DNA of 50,411 nucleotides from Dehalococcoidia bacterium (GTDB lineage Bacteria > Chloroflexota > Dehalococcoidia > GIF9 > AB-539-J10): contig PULQ01000053.1 in assembly GCA_003552465.1 (NCBI GenBank), positions 1-50,411 on the forward strand, read 5' to 3'. This document shows, piece by piece, positions 26,861 to 35,014 of the stretch. A model generated the notes under the pieces. The model was not told where the DNA came from. It saw nothing but the letters and a program-made list of their open reading frames with translations, and made no database searches. Positions within the stretch are counted from its first letter, which is position 1. Each line of letters opens with the position of its first letter. The translations under genes and the position numbers were made by a program.

Positions 26861-27781
26861 TCATCGTGTCTCCTCCTTCACCAGTTCTTTGTATGCTGCG
26901 TGCAACGCCTCCGTCACAGGCCCCGGCTTGCCGGTGGCGACGGGCTTGCCCTCAAAGCGTGTCAGGGGCATGAGTTCCAGTATGGAGTTGGTGAGGAAGG
27001 CCTCCTCGGCCCCGACCAGTTCTGTCAACTCCACCTGCCTTTCCTGTATCTCGATGTGCAGAGCCCGGGCGATCTCGAGCACAGCCTCGCGTGTGATGCC
27101 GGGCAGCACGCCGCTGTCTATCGAGGCGGTGATTAGCACCGTCACCCGGTCGCTCGCTTCAAGGGAGGGGGACTCCCTGACCATGAATACATTGGTCATG
27201 GCGCCCTCGGCGATATCGCCTCTCTCATTGAGCAGGATGGCCTCGTCGCACTCCGCGTCCTTCGCCTCCATACGGGCCAGGATGTTCTCCACGTAGCAGG
27301 TCGACTTGATCCGGGATAGAGGAGACTGGCTGTTGCGACGCAGTGACGAGAGCATAGCCGTGTAACCTGACTCATAGCTCGCTGCCGGCTGGGGAACCAG
27401 ATGCCTGGCGGTGACCAGTACGGTGGGCTCCCGGCATGTGTCCGGATCGGGAGTCATCTCGCCTTCACCGGCCGTAACGGTGAGCCTGATCCGGGCGTCC
27501 TTGAGCTTGTTGGCCTCGAGTGTGCTGTGACATGCGGCCTCCAGCGACTGCTTTTTGGTTGCCAGGTCCAGGGCGGTGATGATGTCGTCTGGCAGGCAGA
27601 GGCTGCGTAAAGAGCTTCGCAGGCGGGCCAGGTGGCGGTCGAGCCGGAAGATGCACCCCCCGTAGGAACGCATGGTCTCGAACAGCCCGTACCCGTAGAG
27701 GAAGCCGTGGTCGAACGGAGATAGCCGTGCTTCGGAGCGGGTAAGCAGCCGGCCGTTGATGTAGATGATTTCTTCGGTCAT
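26861..27781 (-). CDS. pabC: Class IV aminotransferase, aminodeoxychorismate lyase-like
   Basis: 306 residues from the ATG at 27781, which overlaps the pabA stop as ATGA; the earlier ORF start lies inside pabA. It has the fold-type IV pattern: MTEEIIYINGRLLTRSEARLSPFDHGFLYGYGLFETMR, PLP-binding Lys in RIKSTCYVENILAR, and EGAMTNVFMV near the cofactor phosphate. Coupling to pabA points to 4-amino-4-deoxychorismate lyase, giving p-aminobenzoate for folate. A D-amino-acid or branched-chain aminotransferase activity cannot be excluded from sequence alone. pabB is not in the window. Confidence 0.85.
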   Translation of the reverse strand: MTEEIIYINGRLLTRSEARLSPFDHGFLYGYGLFETMRSYGGCIFRLDRHLARLRSSLRSLCLPDDIITALDLATKKQSLEAACHSTLEANKLKDARIRLTVTAGEGEMTPDPDTCREPTVLVTARHLVPQPAASYESGYTAMLSSLRRNSQSPLSRIKSTCYVENILARMEAKDAECDEAILLNERGDIAEGAMTNVFMVRESPSLEASDRVTVLITASIDSGVLPGITREAVLEIARALHIEIQERQVELTELVGAEEAFLTNSILELMPLTRFEGKPVATGKPGPVTEALHAAYKELVKEETR

Positions 27782-28389
27782 GTCGCCTCTACCCTTGCTT
27801 CCCACGCCGGCTTGGAGAAGCGAAGGAAGTTCCTCAGGATGTCATGTCCCACCTCGGTGAGGATGGACTCGGGATGAAACTGGACCCCCTCGACCACGTG
27901 GTCGAGGTGCCTCACACCCATGATCGTGTCCTCGGCCGTCCTGGCGGTGACTTCAAGACAGGAAGGGAAGCCTTCGTCCTCGATGATCAATGAATGGTAG
28001 CGGGTAGCGGGGAAGGGATTGGGCAGGCCCTCGTAGATGGTCCTGCCGTCGTGATGGATGATCGAGGTCTTGCCGTGCATCGGCGGGCTCCGGCCGACGC
28101 TGCCCCCGTAGACATGGCCGATGCACTGGTGTCCCAGGCACACCCCCAGTATGGGGATCCTGCCTCCGAAATGCCTGATCACGTCGTTGGAGACGCCCGC
28201 TTCCAGAGGGGTGCCCGGCCCGGGCGAGATGATTATGTGAGTGGGGGCCATTTCCTCGATCTGGCCCGGAGTTATGCGGTTGTTGCGGTGGACGTCGGGC
28301 TCCCGCCCCAACTCGCCCAGGTACTGGGCCAGGTTGTATACGAACGAGTCGTAGTTGTCTATTACCAGTACCATCCTCCGAGATTGCAT
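27778..28389 (-). CDS. pabA: Aminodeoxychorismate/anthranilate synthase glutamine amidotransferase subunit
   Basis: 203 residues from ATG 28389 (MQSRRMVLVIDNYDSF); the ATG at 28374 is also possible but GGAGG touches it directly. Class I glutamine amidotransferase: IIISPGPGTP oxyanion region, nucleophile Cys in GVCLGHQ, catalytic His-Glu in GVQFHPES. It supplies ammonia from glutamine to a PabB/TrpE partner. Its 4-nt overlap with the pabC-like gene favours the folate branch over tryptophan. It is divergent from mgtC; an AT-rich TATATTATAG segment lies about 90 nt upstream. Confidence 0.93.
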   Translation of the reverse strand: MQSRRMVLVIDNYDSFVYNLAQYLGELGREPDVHRNNRITPGQIEEMAPTHIIISPGPGTPLEAGVSNDVIRHFGGRIPILGVCLGHQCIGHVYGGSVGRSPPMHGKTSIIHHDGRTIYEGLPNPFPATRYHSLIIEDEGFPSCLEVTARTAEDTIMGVRHLDHVVEGVQFHPESILTEVGHDILRNFLRFSKPAWEARVEAT

Positions 28390-28600
28390 CAAGGGGAGCG
28401 TACTCTCTGTCCCGTCTCTGTCCCGTGGGTCATTGCCCGTAGCTTGCGGTCTTTCTGGCGCAGGCACAATCTGATATATTATAGCTGAAGCGACTCTGCT
28501 TAGCTATGGGGTATGTTCGTGTACTGGCGCGTGGGTTGGAAGTGGGATCACGCCGTAAAGCTGCTATGCCGGGGGAGACTCCGAACAGGGAGGTGTTGAT

Positions 28601-29023
28601 TTGAGCCCTTTGCTGGAGACGATACTGAGACTACTGCTGGCTACCGCCCTGGGAGCCGGCATAGGATTTCAGCGCGAGAAGGCAGGGAAGAAAGCAGGAG
28701 TCCGCACCCACACACTGGTGAGTGCGGGGTCGGCCCTTTTTACCCTGGCGTCGATATACGGGTTCGGCGTTGGCGAGGCCGATGTGTCACGCGTAGCCGC
28801 AGGAGTCGTTGTCGGCGTCGGTTTCATCGGTGGTGGGGTCATACTACGCGGCGCGCGTGAGGAGGAAGTGGTGGGGCTCACCACCGCGGCTACAATCTGG
28901 GTCACCGCCGCAATAGGTCTCTGTGCTGGGGCGGGCATGTACCTGCTCTCGGTCGTGGCCACCGCGGTCATCCTGGGCGTCCTGCTACTGTCCAGGCTTC
29001 GCGGTCACGACAGTCATCATTAG
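28601..29023 (+). CDS. MgtC/SapB-family membrane protein
   Basis: 140 residues with four predicted TM helices. The MgtC signature is present: LLLATALGAGIGFQREKAGKKAGVRTHTLVSAGSALFTL, VGVGFIGGGVILR, and GLTTAATIWVTAAIGLCAGAG. TTG start at 28601 preceded by AGGGAGGTG 5 nt upstream, so the rare start is well supported. It has only the membrane domain and lacks the C-terminal ACT-like domain of virulence MgtC. Its role is often linked to Mg2+ or acid stress, but the actual transport activity of the family is uncertain. Confidence 0.92.
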   Translation: MSPLLETILRLLLATALGAGIGFQREKAGKKAGVRTHTLVSAGSALFTLASIYGFGVGEADVSRVAAGVVVGVGFIGGGVILRGAREEEVVGLTTAATIWVTAAIGLCAGAGMYLLSVVATAVILGVLLLSRLRGHDSHH

Positions 29024-29115
29024 CTGAAGCCGCATCTAACTGCTGGGTTAGGTGGTCCGGGTGAGGATAGAGACCCGGGGATGTTGACGGACTCTCTGAA
29101 CAGAGGGCAACCGAT

Positions 29116-30231
29116 ATGCTGAAGATTCTACACACGTCGGATATCCACCTGGGGGCAAGGTTTGCGGGTATGGCGGATAGAGGCGCCGCCCAGAGAGAGC
29201 AGCTGAGGACGACCTTCAAGAAGGTCATAGCCACGGCCCTGGAGGAACGTGTCGGGATCGTGCTTATCGCTGGTGACCTCTTCGACTCCAACCAGCAGCC
29301 CCAGAGGAACGTCGACCTGGTTATCGAACAGTTCTTGGTGCTCAACAAAAACAGCATCCCGGTCTGCATAGTTCCTGGCACGCACGATTCTCTCGATTCC
29401 TCGTCGATCTACAGGAAGGTCGACTTCGACAAACGGTGTCCGAACCTTACCGTCTTCGCTGGCGAGGAGATGTCTTTCGTAGAGTATCCTGACCTCGACC
29501 TCACTGTATACGGCAGGCCTAATCTCAGCAACCGTTCCTACGCAAGTCCACTTAAGGGCATCCATCGTACCACCTCCAGTAGGTTTCATGTCGCCATGGC
29601 CCACGGGTCATTCTACATCCCGGAGAAGACGGCGGAGGACGACCACGTCTTCAGGCTGGAGGAGATTCGCGAGAGCGGGATGGATTATCTGGCACTCGGG
29701 CACTGGCATCGTGCATGGAGTTGCTGCGATAGGCCGGCTGCCTGGTACTCCGGTCCTCCGGAGTGGATACCCGACCAGAGGGAGAGAGGGGTCGTGCTCC
29801 TGGTAACGCTCCTCGACTCCGGCGGGGTGAAGGTCGAGCCCAGAGAAACAGGGGTCCGGGACTTCGACGAGGTAGAGATCGACATGAGTGAGATCCAGAG
29901 CAGGGCCATGCTGGAGGCGGAGATCTCGGTTGGAGCTGGCCGGGACCTGGTCAGAAGGATCACTTTGCGAGGGCTGCGGGATGCCGAACTCGTGGTGAAC
30001 ACGGAGGAACTGGAGGCAGAACTGGGCGAGGAGTTCTTCCATCTCAGTGTTGCAGACAGGTCTCATCCCAGGATCGGGCACGTCTCTGAGGATGCCGAGC
30101 GGCTGATAAGAAACAGGTTCATCAGGCTGATGAACGAGCAGATAGAAAACGCGGAAGGCGAAGAGCGGGAGATCGCCGAGAGTGCCCTGCAGTATGGGGT
30201 CGCCCTGCTGGACGGGAGGGAAGTCCTGTAA
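29116..30231 (+). CDS. SbcD/Mre11-like (YhaO-type) metallophosphoesterase
   Basis: 371 residues. Metal-binding motifs in order: TSDIHLGARF (D8, H10), IAGDLFDSNQ, PGTHD (usually GNHD; Thr replaces Asn here), AMAHGSF, and GHWHRAW. The C-terminal third is an accessory domain as in YhaO-type exonuclease subunits. The stop overlaps the next start (TAATG), so it is coupled to the ATPase gene and should form a complex with it. Likely role: DNA end processing or repair at the membrane. The Asn-to-Thr change in a motif that normally binds metal should be noted when predicting nuclease activity. Confidence 0.9.
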   Translation: MLKILHTSDIHLGARFAGMADRGAAQREQLRTTFKKVIATALEERVGIVLIAGDLFDSNQQPQRNVDLVIEQFLVLNKNSIPVCIVPGTHDSLDSSSIYRKVDFDKRCPNLTVFAGEEMSFVEYPDLDLTVYGRPNLSNRSYASPLKGIHRTTSSRFHVAMAHGSFYIPEKTAEDDHVFRLEEIRESGMDYLALGHWHRAWSCCDRPAAWYSGPPEWIPDQRERGVVLLVTLLDSGGVKVEPRETGVRDFDEVEIDMSEIQSRAMLEAEISVGAGRDLVRRITLRGLRDAELVVNTEELEAELGEEFFHLSVADRSHPRIGHVSEDAERLIRNRFIRLMNEQIENAEGEEREIAESALQYGVALLDGREVL

Positions 30232-32372
30232 TGCGGCTCAGACGAATTCGCCTCACGAACTTCAAGCGGTTCGCCGACTTCGAGGCGCAGTTCAGTCCCG
30301 GCATTAACGTGGTGAAAGGGCCTCGTAACGAGATGGGCAAGTCCACTCTCCTCGAGGGCATCATCGTGGCGTTGTTTCGGGATCCCAAGAGCGCAGCAAG
30401 GGAGGTCAAGGCCTACGCCTCCTGGGGCTCGATGGACCAGTTCCGCACGAGCCTGGAGTTCGAACACGACGGAAACGGATATCTGCTCGATAAAGACTTC
30501 GACAGGGGGACCGTCAAGCTCACCGGCATTGACTCGGGTGAGGAGATCCACACCTTTAAGGAAGTAGCGGAGAGGATGGACGAACTGGTGGGGACGAAGT
30601 CCGACAAACTATTCGTGTGCTCCTGCTGCATTCGCCAGTCGCAGGTGGCCGAAATCTCAGAAGGTGAGAAGGAAATCGGCGAGAGCCTGGAGGAGGTGGT
30701 AACCGGGGGCCGGGAGAGTACACTGGCATCAAAGGTCATACAGAAGCTGGAGAGTAAGATATCCGACATGAGGAAAGGGCTGGACAAACCGGCCAGGAAC
30801 CCGGGGACCATCGCCACCCTGAGGAACAGGTTGCAGGATGCGTCGCTGAGGTACGAACAGGTCAGGGAAGAGGTCTCCAGGGTCGAGGCTCAGAAGCTTG
30901 AGCTTGTGGAAGTGACCGGGCAACTGGGTCAGGTCAAGGACGAACATGAGAAGTGCCGGGCCCTGCTGGAGAAGAACCTTAAGCGGCAGGAGATCGAGGC
31001 CGAGATCGAGAGATTGAGCAAGGAATACGAGAGAGTCCAGGGGGTTCTGGACCGGATAAGGAAGCATGAAGATGACCTGAAGAAGGCCGAGGAGGCGCTG
31101 GCGGCTACGGGCTTTGAGGATAAGCAGCAGGTTGTGGAACTGAGGAGAAAGCTGGACGACGCCCGGAGGCAGCGAGAAGACATCGGAAGAGACATGGCTG
31201 AACGAGAAGCAGAGCTGGCCGCGGCGAGAGAGAGACAGAGCAGAAGCGGGCTGATCGGATTCGTCGGTTCCGGAAAGGGCATAGCTGCTGCCGCGGCCAT
31301 CCTCGCAGGCGGGATGGTCGGAGGCCTGTTGGGGCCTGTCTACCTGATAGGCCTTACTGTAGTGGGTGCTGTTCTTCTCGTCGTAAGCCTGCGGGCTAGG
31401 ATCTCGCTTATCCGCGATAGGGCCGGCATCTCAGGTATCGAAGAGCGTGTCCGGAGCATGAAGGAATCGCTGGGGAAACTCGGCAGAGAAGAGCAGGAAC
31501 TGCTTGCGAAGTCCGGATGCAGCACAGGTGCCGAGTTCGACGAGAAAGAGAAGAGCTTCCGTCACTGGCTCGAGAAGAAGGGGGAGGCCAGATATCGCCT
31601 GGATGAGGCACTGGTAGGCAGGACCGCAGAGGACATCGAGAAGAGGAGGCTGGGACTGGCCAGGGACCTGGCTGTAGAGGAGCAGAAGCTGACCGACGAC
31701 ATGAAGCAGACAAGGGTGAGTCCCGAGCAGTTCATGGAACTGGAGGAGAGGGTGAGGAGCCTGGAGGCGAGCAGAGCCGAGCTTGAGGACCGGAGAAGAA
31801 AGGTGATGGCAACCATCGATGCGGCCAACCACGATGCCGAGGAGCAGACCAGGCTTGAGGAAGAGATAGAGGGCCTCAGGGAAGCCCTAGGAAGGCAAGA
31901 GAAGAAGGCAATGATCTATGAACTGGCCGGTGACATCATATCCAGGGCGAGGCTGGATGTGCTTTCGTCGGCCGATGAGGCGCTGCAGGGGGAAATCCAG
32001 AGGTGTTTCTCGCTCTTCACCAACGGCAAGTACCAGCGCGTAAGCGTCAACAAGGAAGACCTGGAGTTCTGGGTATACTCAGATGAGAAGGGGGACTGGG
32101 CCACCCCCAGCGAACTGAGTGGAGGGGTGATCGACGAGTTCTCCCTGGCCTTTCGGCTGGCCCTGGCACGGCTGATATTCAGCGATAAGAAACCGCCCTT
32201 GATACTGGATGACCCGTTCGTGAACTTCGACCCGGAGCGGCTGACCAGCACGCTGGACTTCTTCAGGACGCTGGCGGAGGAATACCAGATAGTCATATTC
32301 ACATTGAGCGATGACTACGATGCGGTGGCAGATAACATCGTTCTGCTCAACAGAGAGGAAAGGCTACTGTAG
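30231..32372 (+). CDS. SbcC/Rad50-like (YhaN-type) ATPase with a transmembrane hairpin
   Basis: 713 residues. N-terminal ATPase half with Walker A GPRNEMGKS (30-38), a long coiled coil (about 170-335), then two adjacent hydrophobic helices (about 345-390: KGIAAAAAILAGGMVGGLLGPVYLIGLTVVGAVLLVVSL), a returning coiled coil (about 395-570), and the C-terminal ATPase half with signature LSGGVIDEFSLAFRLALARL (about 629) and Walker B LILDDPFVNFD (about 657). A CxxC zinc hook is absent at the apex; the membrane hairpin takes its place. It pairs with the SbcD-like gene through a TAATG overlap. Confidence 0.9.
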   Translation: MRLRRIRLTNFKRFADFEAQFSPGINVVKGPRNEMGKSTLLEGIIVALFRDPKSAAREVKAYASWGSMDQFRTSLEFEHDGNGYLLDKDFDRGTVKLTGIDSGEEIHTFKEVAERMDELVGTKSDKLFVCSCCIRQSQVAEISEGEKEIGESLEEVVTGGRESTLASKVIQKLESKISDMRKGLDKPARNPGTIATLRNRLQDASLRYEQVREEVSRVEAQKLELVEVTGQLGQVKDEHEKCRALLEKNLKRQEIEAEIERLSKEYERVQGVLDRIRKHEDDLKKAEEALAATGFEDKQQVVELRRKLDDARRQREDIGRDMAEREAELAAARERQSRSGLIGFVGSGKGIAAAAAILAGGMVGGLLGPVYLIGLTVVGAVLLVVSLRARISLIRDRAGISGIEERVRSMKESLGKLGREEQELLAKSGCSTGAEFDEKEKSFRHWLEKKGEARYRLDEALVGRTAEDIEKRRLGLARDLAVEEQKLTDDMKQTRVSPEQFMELEERVRSLEASRAELEDRRRKVMATIDAANHDAEEQTRLEEEIEGLREALGRQEKKAMIYELAGDIISRARLDVLSSADEALQGEIQRCFSLFTNGKYQRVSVNKEDLEFWVYSDEKGDWATPSELSGGVIDEFSLAFRLALARLIFSDKKPPLILDDPFVNFDPERLTSTLDFFRTLAEEYQIVIFTLSDDYDAVADNIVLLNREERLL

Positions 32373-32517
32373 CGAAAGGTATGTTCGCGGCGGATCGGTG
32401 GTGATCGACGGCATGCAGTGCGGTGTGAACCGAGCGGTCCCGACAGACAATAGTATAAGGAATGTGGTGTCAGACGGGGGGATACGGCTGTACTGAGTCC
32501 ATGACGGAGAGTTTATT

Positions 32518-33273
32518 GTGACGGATATGTCAGGGAGCGGCGATCTTGTGACAGGGGATGCCCGGGTTGATGGGTGGCTGACTGAACTTGTGGGGCGTCT
32601 GCGCTCGGCGTTTGGGGAACGGCTGGCGTTCGTGGGTCTCCACGGAAGCTGGGCGAGAGCAGAGCCAAGGGAGGAAAGCGACATCGATGTTGGTGTAGTT
32701 ATCGACCGAGTGGACACAGAGGACCTGACTACCTTTCGAGCTATCATCGCCGATATGCCCGATGCCAGGCGCGTGGCGAGCGGCATCTTCGTCTCGGTAC
32801 CGGAGTTACAGGCACTGCGTGGTTTCGAGCCGATACAGTTCTTCTATGGATGCAATGTGTTACATGGAACGCTCGAAGGAATCATCGAAAGGCCCGGACG
32901 CGTCGATATCAGGGAGCACATCCAGGTGACTGCGTCTGCCAATATGTTCCATGCCCGTCACTACCTGCTCTATCCGCACGATTGGAGCAAGGCCGTTCAC
33001 AAGCTCTATTACCCCTTCAAGCAGTGCTTCTATGCTCTGCAGTCGTGGATACTGCTGTGCGAGGGAAGGTTTGTCCCTACGAAGGATGGGATTATCGAGC
33101 AACTCACGGATGCGGATGACAGGGAAGTGGTACGAGTTGCCAGGGATTGGCATGAGTTGCAGCAGGACCGGGAACAACAGCCCCTGTGCTATATCGAGCT
33201 CCTCGAACGCTGGAGCAGGAACATGCTGCTAAAGCTCCGGGCTGATCCGGTTGACCCCACTCGATCGTCTTAG
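32518..33273 (+). CDS. Stand-alone nucleotidyltransferase-domain protein
   Basis: 251 residues, GTG start with GGAG about 9 nt upstream. Pol-beta-type NTase motif GLHGSWARAEPREESDIDVGVVID (G-S-x-x-R-x8-D-x-D; the Gly after Arg is Ala) at about 40-63, with a possible third acidic residue in the following strand. The C-terminal half is helical (HARHYLLYPHDWSKAVHKLYYPFKQCFYALQSW), resembling the substrate-helix region of aminoglycoside-type nucleotidyltransferases. The substrate is unknown. Not clearly in an operon; 145 nt after the SbcC-like gene, and convergent with the hydrolase gene. Confidence 0.8.
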   Translation: MTDMSGSGDLVTGDARVDGWLTELVGRLRSAFGERLAFVGLHGSWARAEPREESDIDVGVVIDRVDTEDLTTFRAIIADMPDARRVASGIFVSVPELQALRGFEPIQFFYGCNVLHGTLEGIIERPGRVDIREHIQVTASANMFHARHYLLYPHDWSKAVHKLYYPFKQCFYALQSWILLCEGRFVPTKDGIIEQLTDADDREVVRVARDWHELQQDREQQPLCYIELLERWSRNMLLKLRADPVDPTRSS

Positions 33274-33286
33274 GCTGTGCCTGCCG

Positions 33287-34036
33287 CTAGCACCCGGCCT
33301 TGAGCCATTCGAGGATGGTTGCCATCGCTGAATCGTCGATGCGCAGCTTATGTCCCGCACCTGGGATGACTCGCAGCTCTTTCGGTTCTCCTGCTTTTTC
33401 GTAGAGCCTGTGTGCGTGCTCCAGCGGTATCAGTTCGTCGGCGTCGCCGTGCACGATGAGTAGCTGCCGTGGGGAGATCCTGTCGATCCAGTCGATAGGA
33501 GTGACGACCTCGAACCCTCGCTCCCATTCCTCTATCGAGGGTGGGAAGTGGGTATCCCGGATCACCCCGATGCTGCGAAACCGCTGTATCAAGGCTGAGG
33601 GCGTTTCCTTCTCGCGAAAAGCGACGAAGTCGGCGGGACAGGCGCAAAGTGCCACCGATGAGACCCTGGGGTCATGGGCCGCTGTGTAGACTGAGACCGC
33701 TGCTCCTCCGCTGAAGCCGAGCAGGTACAGGCGGGGCATGTCCACCGTGTCCAGGCTGCACAGATAGCCAAGGGCGGCCCGCAGGTCACGGGTCCAACCG
33801 AGCATATCCAGGTTGCCTTCGCTTTTGCCCGCTCCCCGGAAGCTGAATATCAGGGTGACGAAGCCGGCAGCACAGAACAGTTCGGCGAGTAGCGTGTAGC
33901 CCCTGTCGGTGGGGTCGGGAGGGCCGGCAGGAATACCGTGGCAGATGCAGAGTGCCGGGTGTTGTCCCTCTTCCGGTGGAACGTGAAGCTCGCCTGCGAG
34001 TTCGTGTCCGTCGCTGTGCAGGAGGATTTCTCTCAC
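33287..34036 (-). CDS. Alpha/beta hydrolase (serine esterase/aminopeptidase S33-like)
   Basis: 249 residues. Oxyanion strand LCICHGIPAGPPD, nucleophile elbow GFSGGAAVS (Ser), acid in HGDADELIP, and His in PGAGHKLR complete a catalytic triad. No signal peptide, so cytoplasmic. The overall pattern fits the dienelactone-hydrolase / prolyl-oligopeptidase-like esterases that act on small esters. It is 16 nt downstream of the rhomboid gene on the same strand, so likely co-transcribed. Confidence 0.88.
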   Translation of the reverse strand: MREILLHSDGHELAGELHVPPEEGQHPALCICHGIPAGPPDPTDRGYTLLAELFCAAGFVTLIFSFRGAGKSEGNLDMLGWTRDLRAALGYLCSLDTVDMPRLYLLGFSGGAAVSVYTAAHDPRVSSVALCACPADFVAFREKETPSALIQRFRSIGVIRDTHFPPSIEEWERGFEVVTPIDWIDRISPRQLLIVHGDADELIPLEHAHRLYEKAGEPKELRVIPGAGHKLRIDDSAMATILEWLKAGC

Positions 34037-34052
34037 GGCTCCCCCAGAGCGA

Positions 34053-34685
34053 TCAGAAATAGGGCACTCGTCTCTGCTTTCTGAAGATGAGACCGGCTGC
34101 CAGCCCCACGAGCAACCCTCCGAGGTGGGCCTGCCAGCCGATCCTCGTTGCTACGCCGATGGGCAAAACGATGAGTATGAAGAAGAAGATGAGGATTGCA
34201 ACCCAGAGTGGCATTGGTACGGGGATGGGAAATATCAAGACCGGCGCCTTGGGAACCGTTATGGCGAGTAGTCCGCCGAGAGCGAAGATAGCCCCCGAAG
34301 CCCCGTAGCCGAGTAGAGTAGAGCCTGTCAGATGAGCGTATAGAATCAGGAACAGGCTTCCCACGATTCCGCCGATGAAGTACACCGCCAGGAATCTGTT
34401 CTCTCCTAACACCCTGATCACAAAACTGCCCAGGAAGTACAGGCTGATCATGTTGAACAATATGTGGGTCCAGAGGATGGGATCATGTATGAACATGCTG
34501 CTTAGAATTGTCCACGGGCGCTGTGATACCTGTGCAGTGTCGAGGCCAAACGTAGTAGTCATGGTCTCTGGCCTGAACAGGGTGATCACGAAGAGCGCTA
34601 CATTCAGGGCTATCAAGAATAGGAGGGGGTGCAGGTTGACGGGGCCGTAGGCTCGCATTCGCCAATTATAGATCAAACGATCCAT
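34053..34685 (-). CDS. Rhomboid-family intramembrane serine protease
   Basis: 210 residues with six predicted TM helices. The helix-2 region has HILFNMISLYFLG. The catalytic Ser is in GYGASGAIFALGG and the catalytic His in QAHLGGLLVGLAAG; this is the Ser-His dyad. The loop before helix 2 has TILSSMFIHDPILWTH, as in bacterial rhomboids. It cleaves membrane proteins within the bilayer; targets are unknown. First gene of a two-gene unit with the hydrolase. Confidence 0.93.
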   Translation of the reverse strand: MDRLIYNWRMRAYGPVNLHPLLFLIALNVALFVITLFRPETMTTTFGLDTAQVSQRPWTILSSMFIHDPILWTHILFNMISLYFLGSFVIRVLGENRFLAVYFIGGIVGSLFLILYAHLTGSTLLGYGASGAIFALGGLLAITVPKAPVLIFPIPVPMPLWVAILIFFFILIVLPIGVATRIGWQAHLGGLLVGLAAGLIFRKQRRVPYF

Positions 34686-35014
34686 ACGTTCAACAGCGTT
34701 GCCTCAGCCAGTTGGTCGGCTATGGTTGGACGTCCGGGTGTTGACAGATGCTTCGGGGGAACTTAGTATATGGCAGGAGGTTGAATCCTGACAGGGTTTT
34801 TGGGTGAAATCTTAACAGGATTTTAACATTTCAGTGGCATCATTGTAATCGGGGTCTTGTGGCCGCGTGCCGGAGAGTGACGATAGCCCTGCTGGTGGAG
34901 GAGATTCGGCGCGATCCGGATGAGCCGGACCGCGGGGCGGGACGAGGCTTGGGGCAGGACGACCCCGGTGATTGTCGGCCGGCACATCGAGTAACTGAAG
35001 AGAAGGCAGAATTA
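34686..35014. other. Upstream region of the TAXI receptor gene
   Basis: No convincing gene; the track's GTG at 34859 would add 52 residues of non-conserved, charged sequence before a signal peptide. It contains the TTAACA direct repeat at 34812-34830. A related GACAGGGTTTTT stretch at about 34788 may be a decayed extra half-site. Confidence 0.6.
34812..34830 (+). promoter_or_regulatory. Direct-repeat operator/promoter motif TTAACA-N5-TTAACA
   Basis: TTAACAGGATTTTAACATT, identical to the opp copy. It is 184 nt before the GTG at 35015, nearly the same distance (185 nt) as for the 1447..4065 lipoprotein gene. Confidence 0.5.

Noticed and set aside
34859-35014. N-terminal extension of the TAXI receptor from the GTG at 34859
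   Set aside because: It would put 52 charged residues before a lipoprotein signal peptide; a GTG with a good ribosome binding site lies at 35015.
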